Source: Lachnospiraceae bacterium | GTDB taxonomy: Bacteria > Bacillota > Clostridia > Lachnospirales > Lachnospiraceae | Assembly (NCBI GenBank): GCA_017387565.1 | Contig: JAFOEY010000033.1 | Coordinates: 1-64,000 of the forward strand | Length of the DNA: 64,000 bases | Direction: 5' to 3' | In this document: one piece after another, positions 6,984-18,372 of the stretch | Numbering within the stretch: the stretch's first letter is position 1 | Layout of the letters: every line of letters begins with the position of its first letter | Notes under the pieces: model-generated | The model's database searches: none | What the model saw: only the letters and a program-made list of their open reading frames with translations | What the model was told of the DNA's origin: nothing | Position numbers and translations under genes: made by a program

Positions 6984-8270
6984 TTATCTAATCTCAGTGG
7001 GATGTGCCTCTGTCACAAAAATCATCCCATCATACATGCTGGCAGGACTTCCCCAGATCCGGTATGTATACGGAAGAACACGCATGACAATCCTATTGAG
7101 TATAGTCAACTGATTTTCGCCTAGACTTCCCATATAACAGTACTCTGTGACTGCATTTTTCAGAACGGATTCGTCCGGAATTTTTGAAAAATCCAGAAAA
7201 CAGATATCATATCCACATTTCTTTGCTGCTTTTGCCAACGGATCATGGGAATAAACGGTAAATTTCGTTCGTTCCTCACTTGTCTTGGGCATATTATTCG
7301 TCGTTTTGTAAAAATCGGTGCCGATTACAAAATAAGCATCTTCCCCTATATTATCCGCTAAAAGGTTTCCCATATATTTATTCTCATTGTCATAAGAACC
7401 AAACTGACTTACATGTCCATTATGACCGGAAACAAAGATGCGGTTGTTTCCCCTTAATTCCTCTTCATCAAGAATCCACATGATGTTTTCTGACATCAGT
7501 TTGTCTCTGAGTGCAATTCCTGCCCAGGCATTCTCCATTGTTTTTCCAAGCTCCATATTCTGAAGTAGAATATCAGCAAAATGTACTGCCTGATTCGTCT
7601 CCGTTTTCTCCTTTTCAAGAAGCTCTGCTTTAACCGCCTTTATCGTCTCAGCTCTTTGCTCATCAGTGTATTCCGTATTTAGCTCTCCATTATTCCATAT
7701 TTTTTCAAGTTCTGTCGTATCGGCTCCCAGTGCTTTTGCCGCTTCAATCAAGTACTCATAATTTGCGTCATATCTCTGCATGTCAAATCCATAGAAACAG
7801 ATATCCTCGCCTTCACCGGCTGTTTCGTTATACTCACGCATCCAACGAAGCAGATTTGCCATCTCGTCAGTCTTGTAAATTTGAAAGTCCAGCGCACCGG
7901 CAGCTTGCTCTGCTGTTCCCTCTCCACCATGAATATATCTGTTTGCAATCTCACAGCAACCATAATCTGCTTCTAATGCAAAGGCTTTGACACCATATTT
8001 TTCGACCATAATCTGAAATACATCCAGCTTTAACTGCTGAAACTCTGCATTTCCATGAGTCGCTTCTCCCAGCGCAATAATTCTTGCTTCTTCAGGAATT
8101 GTGATTTCTGAAACCTGTCCTGCGTATTTGGCAAACTCCGCTGTATCTGCACACTTTCCGGTACTAAAACCGCCAAACCGGCTGTAAACACCTCCTGCTA
8201 TGATAAGTACTATCAAAATTCCTAATATAATTCCACCAATAATAGGATGCTTTTTTCTTGATTTTTTCAT
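6984..8270 (-). CDS. Membrane-anchored erythromycin-esterase-like protein
   Basis: About 428 residues. An N-terminal transmembrane anchor (PIIGGIILGILIVLIIAGGVYS) precedes a domain with the Ere family hallmarks: IIALGEATHGNAEFQQLKLD containing the catalytic-site histidine and glutamate region, FALEADYGCCEIANRYI, and FVSGHNGHVSQFG near the C-terminal half. Characterised members open macrolide lactones; many chromosomal relatives have unknown substrates, so resistance should not be assumed. Start 8270 is chosen for its ribosome-site spacing; further in-frame starts lie up to 8306. The promoter carries twin palindromic operators (8309-8346). Confidence 0.78.
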   Translation of the reverse strand: MKKSRKKHPIIGGIILGILIVLIIAGGVYSRFGGFSTGKCADTAEFAKYAGQVSEITIPEEARIIALGEATHGNAEFQQLKLDVFQIMVEKYGVKAFALEADYGCCEIANRYIHGGEGTAEQAAGALDFQIYKTDEMANLLRWMREYNETAGEGEDICFYGFDMQRYDANYEYLIEAAKALGADTTELEKIWNNGELNTEYTDEQRAETIKAVKAELLEKEKTETNQAVHFADILLQNMELGKTMENAWAGIALRDKLMSENIMWILDEEELRGNNRIFVSGHNGHVSQFGSYDNENKYMGNLLADNIGEDAYFVIGTDFYKTTNNMPKTSEERTKFTVYSHDPLAKAAKKCGYDICFLDFSKIPDESVLKNAVTEYCYMGSLGENQLTILNRIVMRVLPYTYRIWGSPASMYDGMIFVTEAHPTEIR

Positions 8271-8308
8271 AACCATCTTCCCTTCGTTTTTCCATTCCGA
8301 ACGCATGC

Positions 8309-8357
8309 GTTAACGGTCGTTTTCTATATTATAGTTAACGACCGTTCTCAATGTCAA
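8309..8357 (-). promoter_or_regulatory. Perfect -35/-10 promoter with two TetR-type operators
   Basis: On the minus strand TTGACA (8352-8357) and TATAAT (8328-8333) are separated by 18 bases. GTTAACGACCGTT at 8334-8346 fills the spacer, and GTTAACGGTCGTT at 8309-8321 lies just after the -10. Each contains a short palindrome (AACG-2-CGTT), and the two are inverted copies of one another. This arrangement is what a TetR/AcrR-type repressor would use. No TetR gene is visible in the window. Confidence 0.7.
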
Positions 8358-8368
8358 GACATAGACAG

Positions 8369-8397
8369 TTGATTTTTTTTATCCTCTATGTTATATT
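8369..8397 (+). promoter_or_regulatory. Promoter of queT
   Basis: TTGATT (8369-8374), a 17-base spacer and TATATT (8392-8397) lie just upstream of the riboswitch-like leader. It is divergent from the esterase-like gene's promoter. Confidence 0.55.
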
Positions 8398-8403
8398 CAT
8401 GTT

Positions 8404-8466
8404 TGCGGTCAGTTCGAGACCTTCCTGACCTATCCGATTTTGGAGAAAAAACAAAACTAAAGGAGA
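8404..8466 (+). promoter_or_regulatory. Probable preQ1 riboswitch (class II-like)
   Basis: GGTCAG (8407-8412) pairs with CTGACC (8425-8430) around a 12-base loop TTCGAGACCTTC. A linker with a tiny CC/GG hairpin follows, and then AAAGGAG, the ribosome site of queT. CCTT in the loop can pair with AAGG of the ribosome site, giving an H-type pseudoknot that would hide it. This layout and the downstream queT match the preQ1-II (COG4708) riboswitch; the A-rich tail also recalls preQ1-I. The class is not certain. Confidence 0.55.
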
Positions 8467-8472
8467 AAAAAC

Positions 8473-8967
8473 ATGAAAAACAAAAAAGCCTATTTCATCA
8501 CTCAGGCAGCTGTCATAGCTGCTCTCTATGTAGTACTTACCTTGTTTATCAATGCATTTGATCTTGCAAGCGGTGCCATTCAGGTGCGAATTTCCGAAGC
8601 ACTGACCATTCTTCCCTATTTTACTCCCGCAGCCGTACCCGGCCTTTTTATCGGTTGCCTGCTCAGCAACTTTATGACAGGTGCCGCAATCTGGGATATT
8701 ATTTTCGGAAGCCTGGCAACCTTAATTGGCGCAATCGGAACCTATCTGTTGCGCAAATGGAAATGGTGTGCCCCTCTTCCCCCCATTTTATCAAATACCA
8801 TTATCATACCCTTTGTACTAACCTATGCATATAGCATCCCCGGAGGAATTCCTTTCTTCATGCTTACAGTTGGAGCCGGAGAAGTATTATCCTGTGGCGT
8901 ATTAGGAATGATTCTTCTGTTTGCACTGCAAAAATACAGAAATATTATCTTTAAAAATAACGCATAA
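8473..8967 (+). CDS. queT: QueT-family queuosine precursor transporter (ECF S component)
   Basis: 164 residues, almost entirely hydrophobic with about five to six membrane helices. The start ITQAAVIAALYVVLTLFINAF and the segment ASGAIQVRISEALTILPYF are characteristic of the QueT family (COG4708), whose members are thought to be substrate-binding S components that import queuosine precursors using the shared ECF module. No ECF energy-coupling genes are in this window. The riboswitch-like leader supports the substrate assignment. AGGAG precedes the start by seven bases. Confidence 0.85.
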   Translation: MKNKKAYFITQAAVIAALYVVLTLFINAFDLASGAIQVRISEALTILPYFTPAAVPGLFIGCLLSNFMTGAAIWDIIFGSLATLIGAIGTYLLRKWKWCAPLPPILSNTIIIPFVLTYAYSIPGGIPFFMLTVGAGEVLSCGVLGMILLFALQKYRNIIFKNNA

Positions 8968-8978
8968 AAAATAAAATT

Positions 8979-9216
8979 TCCTTTTCGGATTTGTGTTCCC
9001 ATTATATATCTTTGTCACCGGCTTTTGCGAGGTTTCGTGTCTTTCTTAGCGCCATGAGCGAACAAAATAATGACCGGTTTCAACTGTCTGAAGACGAAGT
9101 CTGAGTTTTGAAACCGGTCATTTAATAGTATTTTGTGAGCATGGCGCTTAGAAAGCCTAGAAACCGAAGTACGAGGTGATAAAGATATATAATGGGAACA
9201 CAAATCCAAAAAAGGA
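8979..9216 (+). repeat. Long hairpin repeat, copy 1
   Basis: A nearly self-complementary element. Outer arms CGGATTTGTGTTCCC and GGGAACACAAATCC, then ATTATATATC / GATATATAAT, AGCGCCATG / CATGGCGCT and GACCGGTTTCAA / TTGAAACCGGTC enclose an apical AGACGAAGTCT hairpin. Unpaired bulges (CGGCTTTTGCGAGGTTT and AGAAACCGAAGTACGAGG) are conserved among copies. It lies between convergent queT and the 843-residue gene. No protein is encoded. See copies at 12441, 20797, 35258 and 60916. Confidence 0.85.
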
Positions 9217-9220
9217 AAAA

Positions 9221-9244
9221 TACCTCCGAATTGTTTCGGAGGTA
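9221..9244 (-). terminator. Terminator of the 843-residue gene
   Basis: TACCTCCGAA pairs with TTCGGAGGTA across a 4-base loop; on the minus strand a run of five T follows. It starts seven bases after the stop codon. Confidence 0.8.
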
Positions 9245-9250
9245 TAAATA

Positions 9251-11782
9251 TTAATTGATATAGGTAATAAATTGATTTCCATTGGAATTGAACCAGTCTG
9301 TGGAATCATTGATACCTTTTTTGTAAATTGTTCCGGTTGCCGGATCCATAATAACCGTATTTAATTCATTGAATCCGATAATTAAAACTGCACTTCTGTC
9401 ATTTAGAATTGCCATAACCGGAATATCTCTGTTGACGTAGTATAACACAGCATCCAGACTACAGCCACTAAGGTCTAGTATCTCACAATCTTCGGGCATA
9501 TTATCCTGTAGTACCGATAATGCAGTAGCTCCCTGATCTAACAGATATTGGCTGTTTCTGCTGATGCCTTCTGCTAAAAGCATGGTATCAAGACACACTG
9601 CCAGCGAAGAATTGTTCTCATCCTGCATGGTAGCCGTAATTTTCATAATCTGATTAGAAACATTTCGATTTGCTTTTATCCAGACATAATCTCCGTATCC
9701 ATTCAATACCGTGCCGGATTCCTGTTCCGCAATATTAACAGCCTCTGATTCTTTAGCATATACTCCCAAAATGCCTCCCGAACCATATACATAGTAATTT
9801 TCATGCATACTCTCGGGATATTCCAAATTCACTTCATGTCCGCCTTCATACATGACTTCCTTGGGCGTCATAAATTTGAGCGACCTGGTAGCAATATTAC
9901 TTTTTGCTGCAATCTGAACAATTTTTTCCAATGTTTTTGTTGCCGCAACATCAATCGTATTTTCATGTCTCAATTCAGAAGTGTTGCTCATAATCTGATC
10001 CGCTGATGTGGCCACATAAACTCCTTCCGGTGTTTTCCTTGCCCTCTCCATGGTAATCTGATTATCCGAAAGGATTACATTCATAATATAAATATCATCC
10101 TTCTGATACTGCATACTGATTTTATTATCCGGTTCGCTACAAATATTAATACAAAACATAGGTGTCACAAGACTTCCGGCATTATCCACAAACAAATCCG
10201 ACTGATTTACCAGACCGTAAATCAAATCTTCTTCCATAAATCCAAGCGGACGAATATAATGACCTACACCTGCATCAATGGTTGAAATTACTTTTGTATT
10301 TAAATTCATGACATTCAAATTCTGACTGCGGTCCGAATCCTCTCCCTCCGGCCAGACAACAATCCTGCCTGATTCAGAAACCTTAAAACTTCCCTGTGCC
10401 AAATCTTTTGCAACGACGGTATAGCTGTTATCGTTGAGATTGATGCAGAAAATACTTCCACCCAGATAGACAAACAATTCCTCATTGCTGTTAAGATACA
10501 TTAATCTTTCAACATCATTTTCAAGCGTAGCAAACGATCTGTTGTAGGGAACAAATGCCTCTTCCTCAATGGTATTTAACACGCCGTTAAATAAATAAAC
10601 AGCTACCCCCATTTTTCCTTCATGCGTTCCCCTGTTCATATAACCATATACTGCAAATTGAACATTTCCGGCTTCATCCACACTGAGCACACGTATATCA
10701 TTTTGATTATAAAAGGTTCTTTCATCTTCATGATCTTTAGTATAGAATGCAAACAACTGGGAAAAACGATTATTGTTGGAATTATAACAGAACAATCTGT
10801 TTGCGGATACAAAAGCAAACGCTCCTCCATCTTCACTCTCCGCAATTTCAACATCTGCATTTCGAATACCCAGATCAATTTTATTGTTGTTGAAAGCAGC
10901 AAGATCCATTTCAAATACTTCAGTCATGATTCTTTCATAATTCAACAGATAAATTCTCTGTATTCCATACCGAAGCCTGTAATATTCATCTACCCGGCAT
11001 CTACGCTCACCGGTTTCTGTTAAAACATTTACATAGTAAGAAATTGTGATACGAGCTGTCTGCGGAAATAATTCCGTAATAGAAAGCTGAGGTTCTGTTA
11101 TTTTCTCCACCGTCAGATCACCCCATGTAATCTGTCGAAAACTGCTATGGATATTCACATAGCTGTAAGTCGTATTGTCTCCACTTTCATTTGTCTCAAG
11201 ATACTGTGCGATCTCGTCAGCATTTTCCCGGTCGAATGTTTTCTCATGGAAATTACGCGCAAAACGAATCTCCTCGCTAATATGGTTATCACTCCGTAAA
11301 ACCACTCTGGTATAATAGCGCAGTTGTCTTCCCTGAACGTCACTTAGCAAAATAATCAGCTCATATTCTTCATCCGGATCAATCAGATCCTTTAACTGAA
11401 TATCCGCCGAAATCCCCGCCGTCTGCACAATATAATCATATAGCTGTGTACTCTCAATCAGTCTTGTACCATCTGTAGAGCGTACCTCATAGGCAATGGA
11501 AGTAATACTGGTATTAAACGTATCAATATATAAAGAAAGCTCCCGATTTTCACCTAACGGAGTAATCGTATCACGCATAAAAGATACGTCCATTTCCTGA
11601 GCGTATCCATGCAGACAATTAATGTGTTCTCCTTCATAATTGACATAAACCAACGGATATGATGCCTCACTCATCTCCATGGTAATATCACTGTTTCCGC
11701 GATTCATAACCGAACTGATTATCAGTATCGAAAGTACAAATGAAATCACGCAGACAATCGCTTTTATGATTCCTCTTTTCAT
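9251..11782 (-). CDS. Large exported protein of unknown function with a C39-like C-terminal domain
   Basis: 843 residues. Residues about 8-25 are a signal anchor (AIVCVISFVLSILIISSVM), so the bulk is extracellular. The N-terminal third is beta-rich; the middle (about 320-560) has repeated short strands suggesting a propeller-like fold (for example GGAFAFVSANRLFCYN, NVQFAVYGYM, ELFVYLGGSIFCIN). The C-terminus (about 735-843) reads like a C39/papain-like peptidase (LAVCLDTMLLAEGI, SLDAVLYYVNRDIPVMAIL, VLIIGFNELNTVIMDPATG), but the usual catalytic Cys and His positions appear substituted. Not recognised as a named protein; it stands alone with its own terminator. Confidence 0.72.
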   Translation of the reverse strand: MKRGIIKAIVCVISFVLSILIISSVMNRGNSDITMEMSEASYPLVYVNYEGEHINCLHGYAQEMDVSFMRDTITPLGENRELSLYIDTFNTSITSIAYEVRSTDGTRLIESTQLYDYIVQTAGISADIQLKDLIDPDEEYELIILLSDVQGRQLRYYTRVVLRSDNHISEEIRFARNFHEKTFDRENADEIAQYLETNESGDNTTYSYVNIHSSFRQITWGDLTVEKITEPQLSITELFPQTARITISYYVNVLTETGERRCRVDEYYRLRYGIQRIYLLNYERIMTEVFEMDLAAFNNNKIDLGIRNADVEIAESEDGGAFAFVSANRLFCYNSNNNRFSQLFAFYTKDHEDERTFYNQNDIRVLSVDEAGNVQFAVYGYMNRGTHEGKMGVAVYLFNGVLNTIEEEAFVPYNRSFATLENDVERLMYLNSNEELFVYLGGSIFCINLNDNSYTVVAKDLAQGSFKVSESGRIVVWPEGEDSDRSQNLNVMNLNTKVISTIDAGVGHYIRPLGFMEEDLIYGLVNQSDLFVDNAGSLVTPMFCINICSEPDNKISMQYQKDDIYIMNVILSDNQITMERARKTPEGVYVATSADQIMSNTSELRHENTIDVAATKTLEKIVQIAAKSNIATRSLKFMTPKEVMYEGGHEVNLEYPESMHENYYVYGSGGILGVYAKESEAVNIAEQESGTVLNGYGDYVWIKANRNVSNQIMKITATMQDENNSSLAVCLDTMLLAEGISRNSQYLLDQGATALSVLQDNMPEDCEILDLSGCSLDAVLYYVNRDIPVMAILNDRSAVLIIGFNELNTVIMDPATGTIYKKGINDSTDWFNSNGNQFITYIN

Positions 11783-11927
11783 ATGGTTTCTTCTCTATAA
11801 ATATAATCTGATTTTTCGTATTTCATCCGCCCTTTTCAAATGGACGGTCAATATTATTCTAATTCGTTTCCCTAAAAACCACAACTATATTTTATGCCTA
11901 AGATAATCCAATTATTTTAATTTTTTA

Positions 11928-12317
11928 TCAAAATCTGAGATATCCCCTGCTTTTTCTGTGCCTCCTTTTCAAAATCTCATCATACATCAACAGCCTGATG
12001 ATATCCTGAAACCCTTCCCACGAAAGCATATCTCGGAATTTACATGTATCATCATCCTGATATTTACTCTTTAACCGGTCACAAATCATCTTGCTCTGTC
12101 TTTCCATGGAAAAACGATCCGGATATTCATCATAAATCATACTGCCTTCATAATCCAAAAGATTAATCACTTCCATGATTTCCCTTTGCAATGACCGTAT
12201 TTCCGGCGAATGCTGACTCTGCAGATATTCCATATCTTTTACAACTTCCTGTTCATCTTCATAGTATAAAGGCAAAGGATACGCCATATAGAAAGGTATT
12301 ATTTTCCCTTTTTCCAT
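11928..12317 (-). CDS. Hypothetical protein, cytoplasmic
   Basis: 129 residues, no signal or membrane segment. Begins MEKGKIIPFYMAYPLPLYYE, then an acidic helical part (KDMEYLQSQHSPEIRSLQRE) and a basic C-terminus (ILKRRHRKSRGYLRF). The proline/tyrosine-rich N-terminus and the helical middle suggest a conserved Clostridia family of unknown role; I do not recognise a named domain. Start at 12317 is chosen for GGAG nine bases upstream; an in-frame ATG at 12350 is less likely. It lies downstream of the 843-residue gene's promoter region and in the same direction. Confidence 0.6.
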   Translation of the reverse strand: MEKGKIIPFYMAYPLPLYYEDEQEVVKDMEYLQSQHSPEIRSLQREIMEVINLLDYEGSMIYDEYPDRFSMERQSKMICDRLKSKYQDDDTCKFRDMLSWEGFQDIIRLLMYDEILKRRHRKSRGYLRF

Positions 12318-12440
12318 CTTTTTAACTCCGTTTTTTATTATCCTATGCACAAGTTTCCCATTTTGTTCTTTTTGTTTCTTTCAGCTATGTTATGGCTCTG
12401 TGTGAGGATATATATTCTGCGCAAACTACGCAAACTTTTC

Positions 12441-12560
12441 TATGAGTTTTGAAACCGGGCATTTAATAAATACTTTGTGAGCATGCCGCTTAGAAGGGCT
12501 AAAAACTGAAGTACGAGGCGGTAAAGATATAAAATTTTCTATAAGGACGACTTGCAATCC
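12441..12560 (+). repeat. Long hairpin repeat, copy 2 (right half only)
   Basis: From TGAGTTTTGAAACCGGGCAT onward this matches the right arm of copies 1, 3 and 5, through CATGCCGCTTAGA and GAAGTACGAGGCGG to GGACGACTT, which matches the outer flank of copy 3. The left arm is missing, replaced by unrelated sequence, so it is a decayed copy. It lies in the 12318-12628 gap upstream of the hypothetical gene and downstream of atpC. The remainder of the gap shows nothing else besides the atp terminator. Confidence 0.8.
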
Positions 12561-12564
12561 ACAT

Positions 12565-12599
12565 GAAAAAAGGGCAACCCCAATGGGATTACCCTTTAA
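12565..12599 (-). terminator. Terminator of the ATP synthase operon
   Basis: On the minus strand AAAGGGTAATCCC pairs with GGGGTTGCCCTTT across a short loop and is followed by six T. It lies 30 bases after the atpC stop. Confidence 0.88.
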
Positions 12600-12628
12600 T
12601 AAAATAACTAAATTATACAGTTCAAGGA

Positions 12629-13027
12629 CTATTTTAATACCTCGATACGTGCCATGGCTCTTAAGAGTGCTGTTTCAGCCCTTGCGATATCTGTCTCCGG
12701 AGTTTTATTTTGCAATCTCTCCTCGGCACGCTCTTTTGCCTGCTCAGCACGGTCCTGATCGATTTCAACAGGCCACTCAATAATCTCAGCCATGATTGTT
12801 ACCTGATCCGGTAAGATTTCCGCAAATCCGGCATGTAAAGCAGCCGTTTTTGTTTCGCTCTCCTCGGTAATGGTCAGGATACCGGGTTTTATAATAACCG
12901 TCATCGGAATGTGTTTTTTATAAATACCAATTTCACCTTCCGTTGTATTAAATTCTACCATTTCCGCTTCGCCTTCATAAAAGACGCGGTCAGGAGTGAT
13001 AATTCTCAGTTTGAATAAATCAGCCAC
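12629..13027 (-). CDS. atpC: ATP synthase F1 subunit epsilon
   Basis: 132 residues. The N-terminal beta sandwich (FKLRIITPDRVFYEGEAEMV, NTTEGEIGIYKKHIPMTVII) and a C-terminal two-helix hairpin (DQDRAEQAKERAEERLQNK) are typical of epsilon, which couples the gamma rotor to the c-ring and can inhibit ATP hydrolysis. It is the last gene of the minus-strand operon, 12 bases after atpD, with the terminator at 12565-12599. Confidence 0.95.
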   Translation of the reverse strand: MADLFKLRIITPDRVFYEGEAEMVEFNTTEGEIGIYKKHIPMTVIIKPGILTITEESETKTAALHAGFAEILPDQVTIMAEIIEWPVEIDQDRAEQAKERAEERLQNKTPETDIARAETALLRAMARIEVLK

Positions 13028-13039
13028 TTTCTATCACCC

Positions 13040-14449
<1,410 letters not shown>

Positions 14450-14453
14450 TTAC

Positions 14454-15308
14454 TTAGCTGATTGCTTCCGCACCTGCTATAATCTCGGTTAATTCTTGTG
14501 TAATAGATCCCTGACGGGCTCTATTGTACTGTAAGGATAATTTCTCGATCATTTCTTCCGCATTGCTTGTTGCCGAATCCATTGCCTGCATACGGGCTCC
14601 GTTTTCGCTGGCAACTGCTTCGACCATGCCGCCGTATATCAAACTTGTGATATATTTTGGAATCAACATATTTAATGCCTCTTCCTCATCCTGTTCAAAA
14701 TTCATAAGTGCCTTATCGCCATCTACATCTTCTATTCCATCTGTATCCACAGGTAACAGTTTTAACAATGTAGGAATATGACTTACGGTATTTTTGAATG
14801 CGGTATAGGCTAAATAGATTTCTCCGATTTCACCCTCAGCGAATGCTTTTAATAAATCATCGCTGATACGCATTGAATCTGCATAAATCGGCTCTTCAAT
14901 CACATCGGAATAGTCACCGCCAATCTGATAACCGTGACGGGACAAATAATCTCTTCCTTTGCTACCGATTGCATATACAACGACATCTTCTTTATGAAAA
15001 TCTCCCTTTGTAATCAATTTGATTACATTGGAATTGTATCCGCCTGCCAAACCTCTGTTAGAGGTAATGACAATCACTGCCTTTTTTTTGCTGCTGCCGG
15101 ATTTCAAATAGGGATGCTCGATATTCCCACTCTTAGCAAGCACGCTCTTAACAGTTGCATACATACATTCAAAATACGATTTTGATTTTTCTGCACGGCC
15201 TTTTGCTCTCTGGAGCTTTACGGTAGACACAAGCTTCATCGCTTTGGTGATCTGCTGGGTACTCTGAATACTACCCTTACGTCTTTTAATACTTCTCATA
15301 GAAGCCAT
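14454..15308 (-). CDS. atpG: ATP synthase F1 subunit gamma
   Basis: 284 residues. The N-terminal MRSIKRRKGSIQSTQQITKA and the C-terminal YNRARQGSITQELTEIIAGA helices form the coiled-coil rotor shaft; the middle carries the Rossmann-like domain (VIVITSNRGLAGGYNSNVIK). It transmits torque between the c-ring and F1. Normal length and full motifs. Positioned between atpA (27 bases) and atpD (22 bases), as in most bacterial atp operons. Confidence 0.97.
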   Translation of the reverse strand: MASMRSIKRRKGSIQSTQQITKAMKLVSTVKLQRAKGRAEKSKSYFECMYATVKSVLAKSGNIEHPYLKSGSSKKKAVIVITSNRGLAGGYNSNVIKLITKGDFHKEDVVVYAIGSKGRDYLSRHGYQIGGDYSDVIEEPIYADSMRISDDLLKAFAEGEIGEIYLAYTAFKNTVSHIPTLLKLLPVDTDGIEDVDGDKALMNFEQDEEEALNMLIPKYITSLIYGGMVEAVASENGARMQAMDSATSNAEEMIEKLSLQYNRARQGSITQELTEIIAGAEAIS

Positions 15309-15335
15309 AATCTGTCACCTTTACTTTCTATCTGC

Positions 15336-16859
<1,524 letters not shown>

Positions 16860-16879
16860 TTATTATTTCACGGTTACAA

Positions 16880-17428
16880 TTATGCCAACTGTATTTTTAA
16901 AAGCTGCCGTTTCAGCTCTTCTAATTTTGTAGCAACACTGCTATCCACAACTCTGTCACCGATACGGATTACCATTCCACCAATCAAAGCCTCATCAACC
17001 TGATAGTGCATTTCCATCTCGCGATAAGATGTTGTTTCTAACAACTTCGCACAAACAGCACTTTTCTGTGCTTCATTTAATTCCATCGGGGTTGTCACAG
17101 TTGCAACACCAATGCCTTTATACTCTTTTACTCTGGAGATGAAATATTCTAAGATATTGCATATCTCACCAAAACGGTCCTTTTTCACGATGATTACCAA
17201 AAATCCGGTCATATCGTCACTCACACGACCCTTAAAGATTTCTTCCACAATCTGAAGCTTTTCTTCTTTTAAGATCTTTGGATGTACCATCAGTTCGGAA
17301 AGCTTGGGATTTTGTGAAAACGCTTCTAAAACGACTTGTGCTTCCTCAAATAAGGAATCCATGGTCTGTTTTTCTAAAGCTGTTTCAAATAATGCATCTC
17401 CATAGGTTTTTGAAATCAGCTTAGCCAT
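16880..17428 (-). CDS. atpH: ATP synthase F1 subunit delta
   Basis: 182 residues. N-terminal helical bundle (YGDALFETALEKQ) and C-terminal domain (SVATKLEELKRQLLKIQLA) fit the delta/OSCP family, which links the top of F1 to the b-subunit stator. The start overlaps the end of atpF by 13 bases, indicating translational coupling. Its neighbours fix the identity despite low sequence conservation in this family. Confidence 0.95.
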   Translation of the reverse strand: MAKLISKTYGDALFETALEKQTMDSLFEEAQVVLEAFSQNPKLSELMVHPKILKEEKLQIVEEIFKGRVSDDMTGFLVIIVKKDRFGEICNILEYFISRVKEYKGIGVATVTTPMELNEAQKSAVCAKLLETTSYREMEMHYQVDEALIGGMVIRIGDRVVDSSVATKLEELKRQLLKIQLA

Positions 17429-17982
17429 GTGCTCTCACCCATTTCCTTTAATGTTTCATCAATCAAGCTGTCCTGAACCGCTGTATCAATCGAAGCCTTT
17501 ACAACCTTTCCTGCCATTACACTTGCAAGGTTGATTATTTCCTTCTTAACATCGTCGGCAACTTTCTGTTTTTCAAGTTCTGCCTCGCGGTTTGCTCTTG
17601 CAATAATCGACGCCGCTTCTTCTTTTGCTTTTGCAACGATCTGATCCTGTGTGCGAAGAGCTTTTGCTCTTGCTTCACTCAAAATTGCTTCTGCTTCTTT
17701 ATCAACACTCTTTAATTTCTCTTCGTATTCCAGCTTTAATGCATTTGCCTGTTCTTTGTCTTCTTTTGCACTATCTAAATCATTCTGGATTTTTTCCTGT
17801 CGGTTCTGTAATAAATTACGTACAGGATTGAATAATAGATTGGATGCAATTAAAAACAGGAAGAATACCGCAATAATCATAAGCGCCGCATCATGCAATA
17901 ACTGAAAGTCCAAATCGAACAATCTCGTCATCCCTGCTTCTTCCGATAACAGGATGAGTCCTGTGTTTACTAACGTATTCAA
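17416..17982 (-). CDS. atpF: ATP synthase Fo subunit b (stator)
   Basis: 188 residues. One N-terminal membrane helix (LLHDAALMIIAVFFLFLIASNLLF, about 28-51) is followed by a long charged coiled coil (ALKLEYEEKLKSVDKEAEAI, RANREAELEKQKVADDVKKE). It holds the alpha-beta hexamer against rotation. The N-terminal extension of about 25 residues before the helix (NTLVNTGLILLSEEAGMTRL) is slightly longer than usual; an internal ATG at residue 18 is an alternative start. It lies between atpE and atpH. Confidence 0.95.
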   Translation of the reverse strand: MNTLVNTGLILLSEEAGMTRLFDLDFQLLHDAALMIIAVFFLFLIASNLLFNPVRNLLQNRQEKIQNDLDSAKEDKEQANALKLEYEEKLKSVDKEAEAILSEARAKALRTQDQIVAKAKEEAASIIARANREAELEKQKVADDVKKEIINLASVMAGKVVKASIDTAVQDSLIDETLKEMGESTWLS

Positions 17983-18019
17983 GTCTTAAGCCTCCTTTCT
18001 TGTTATTTTTAAAAGGCTT

Positions 18020-18304
<285 letters not shown>

Positions 18305-18372
18305 TTAATCTTGATGATTGTCATCTTATGATGACTTACACGCTCATCAACGTGTTTTCAATAAATGTGTTT

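Noticed and set aside
9015-9209. 64-residue reading frame inside hairpin copy 1
   Set aside because: Same reason: produced by the repeat. It is not conserved as protein across the copies.
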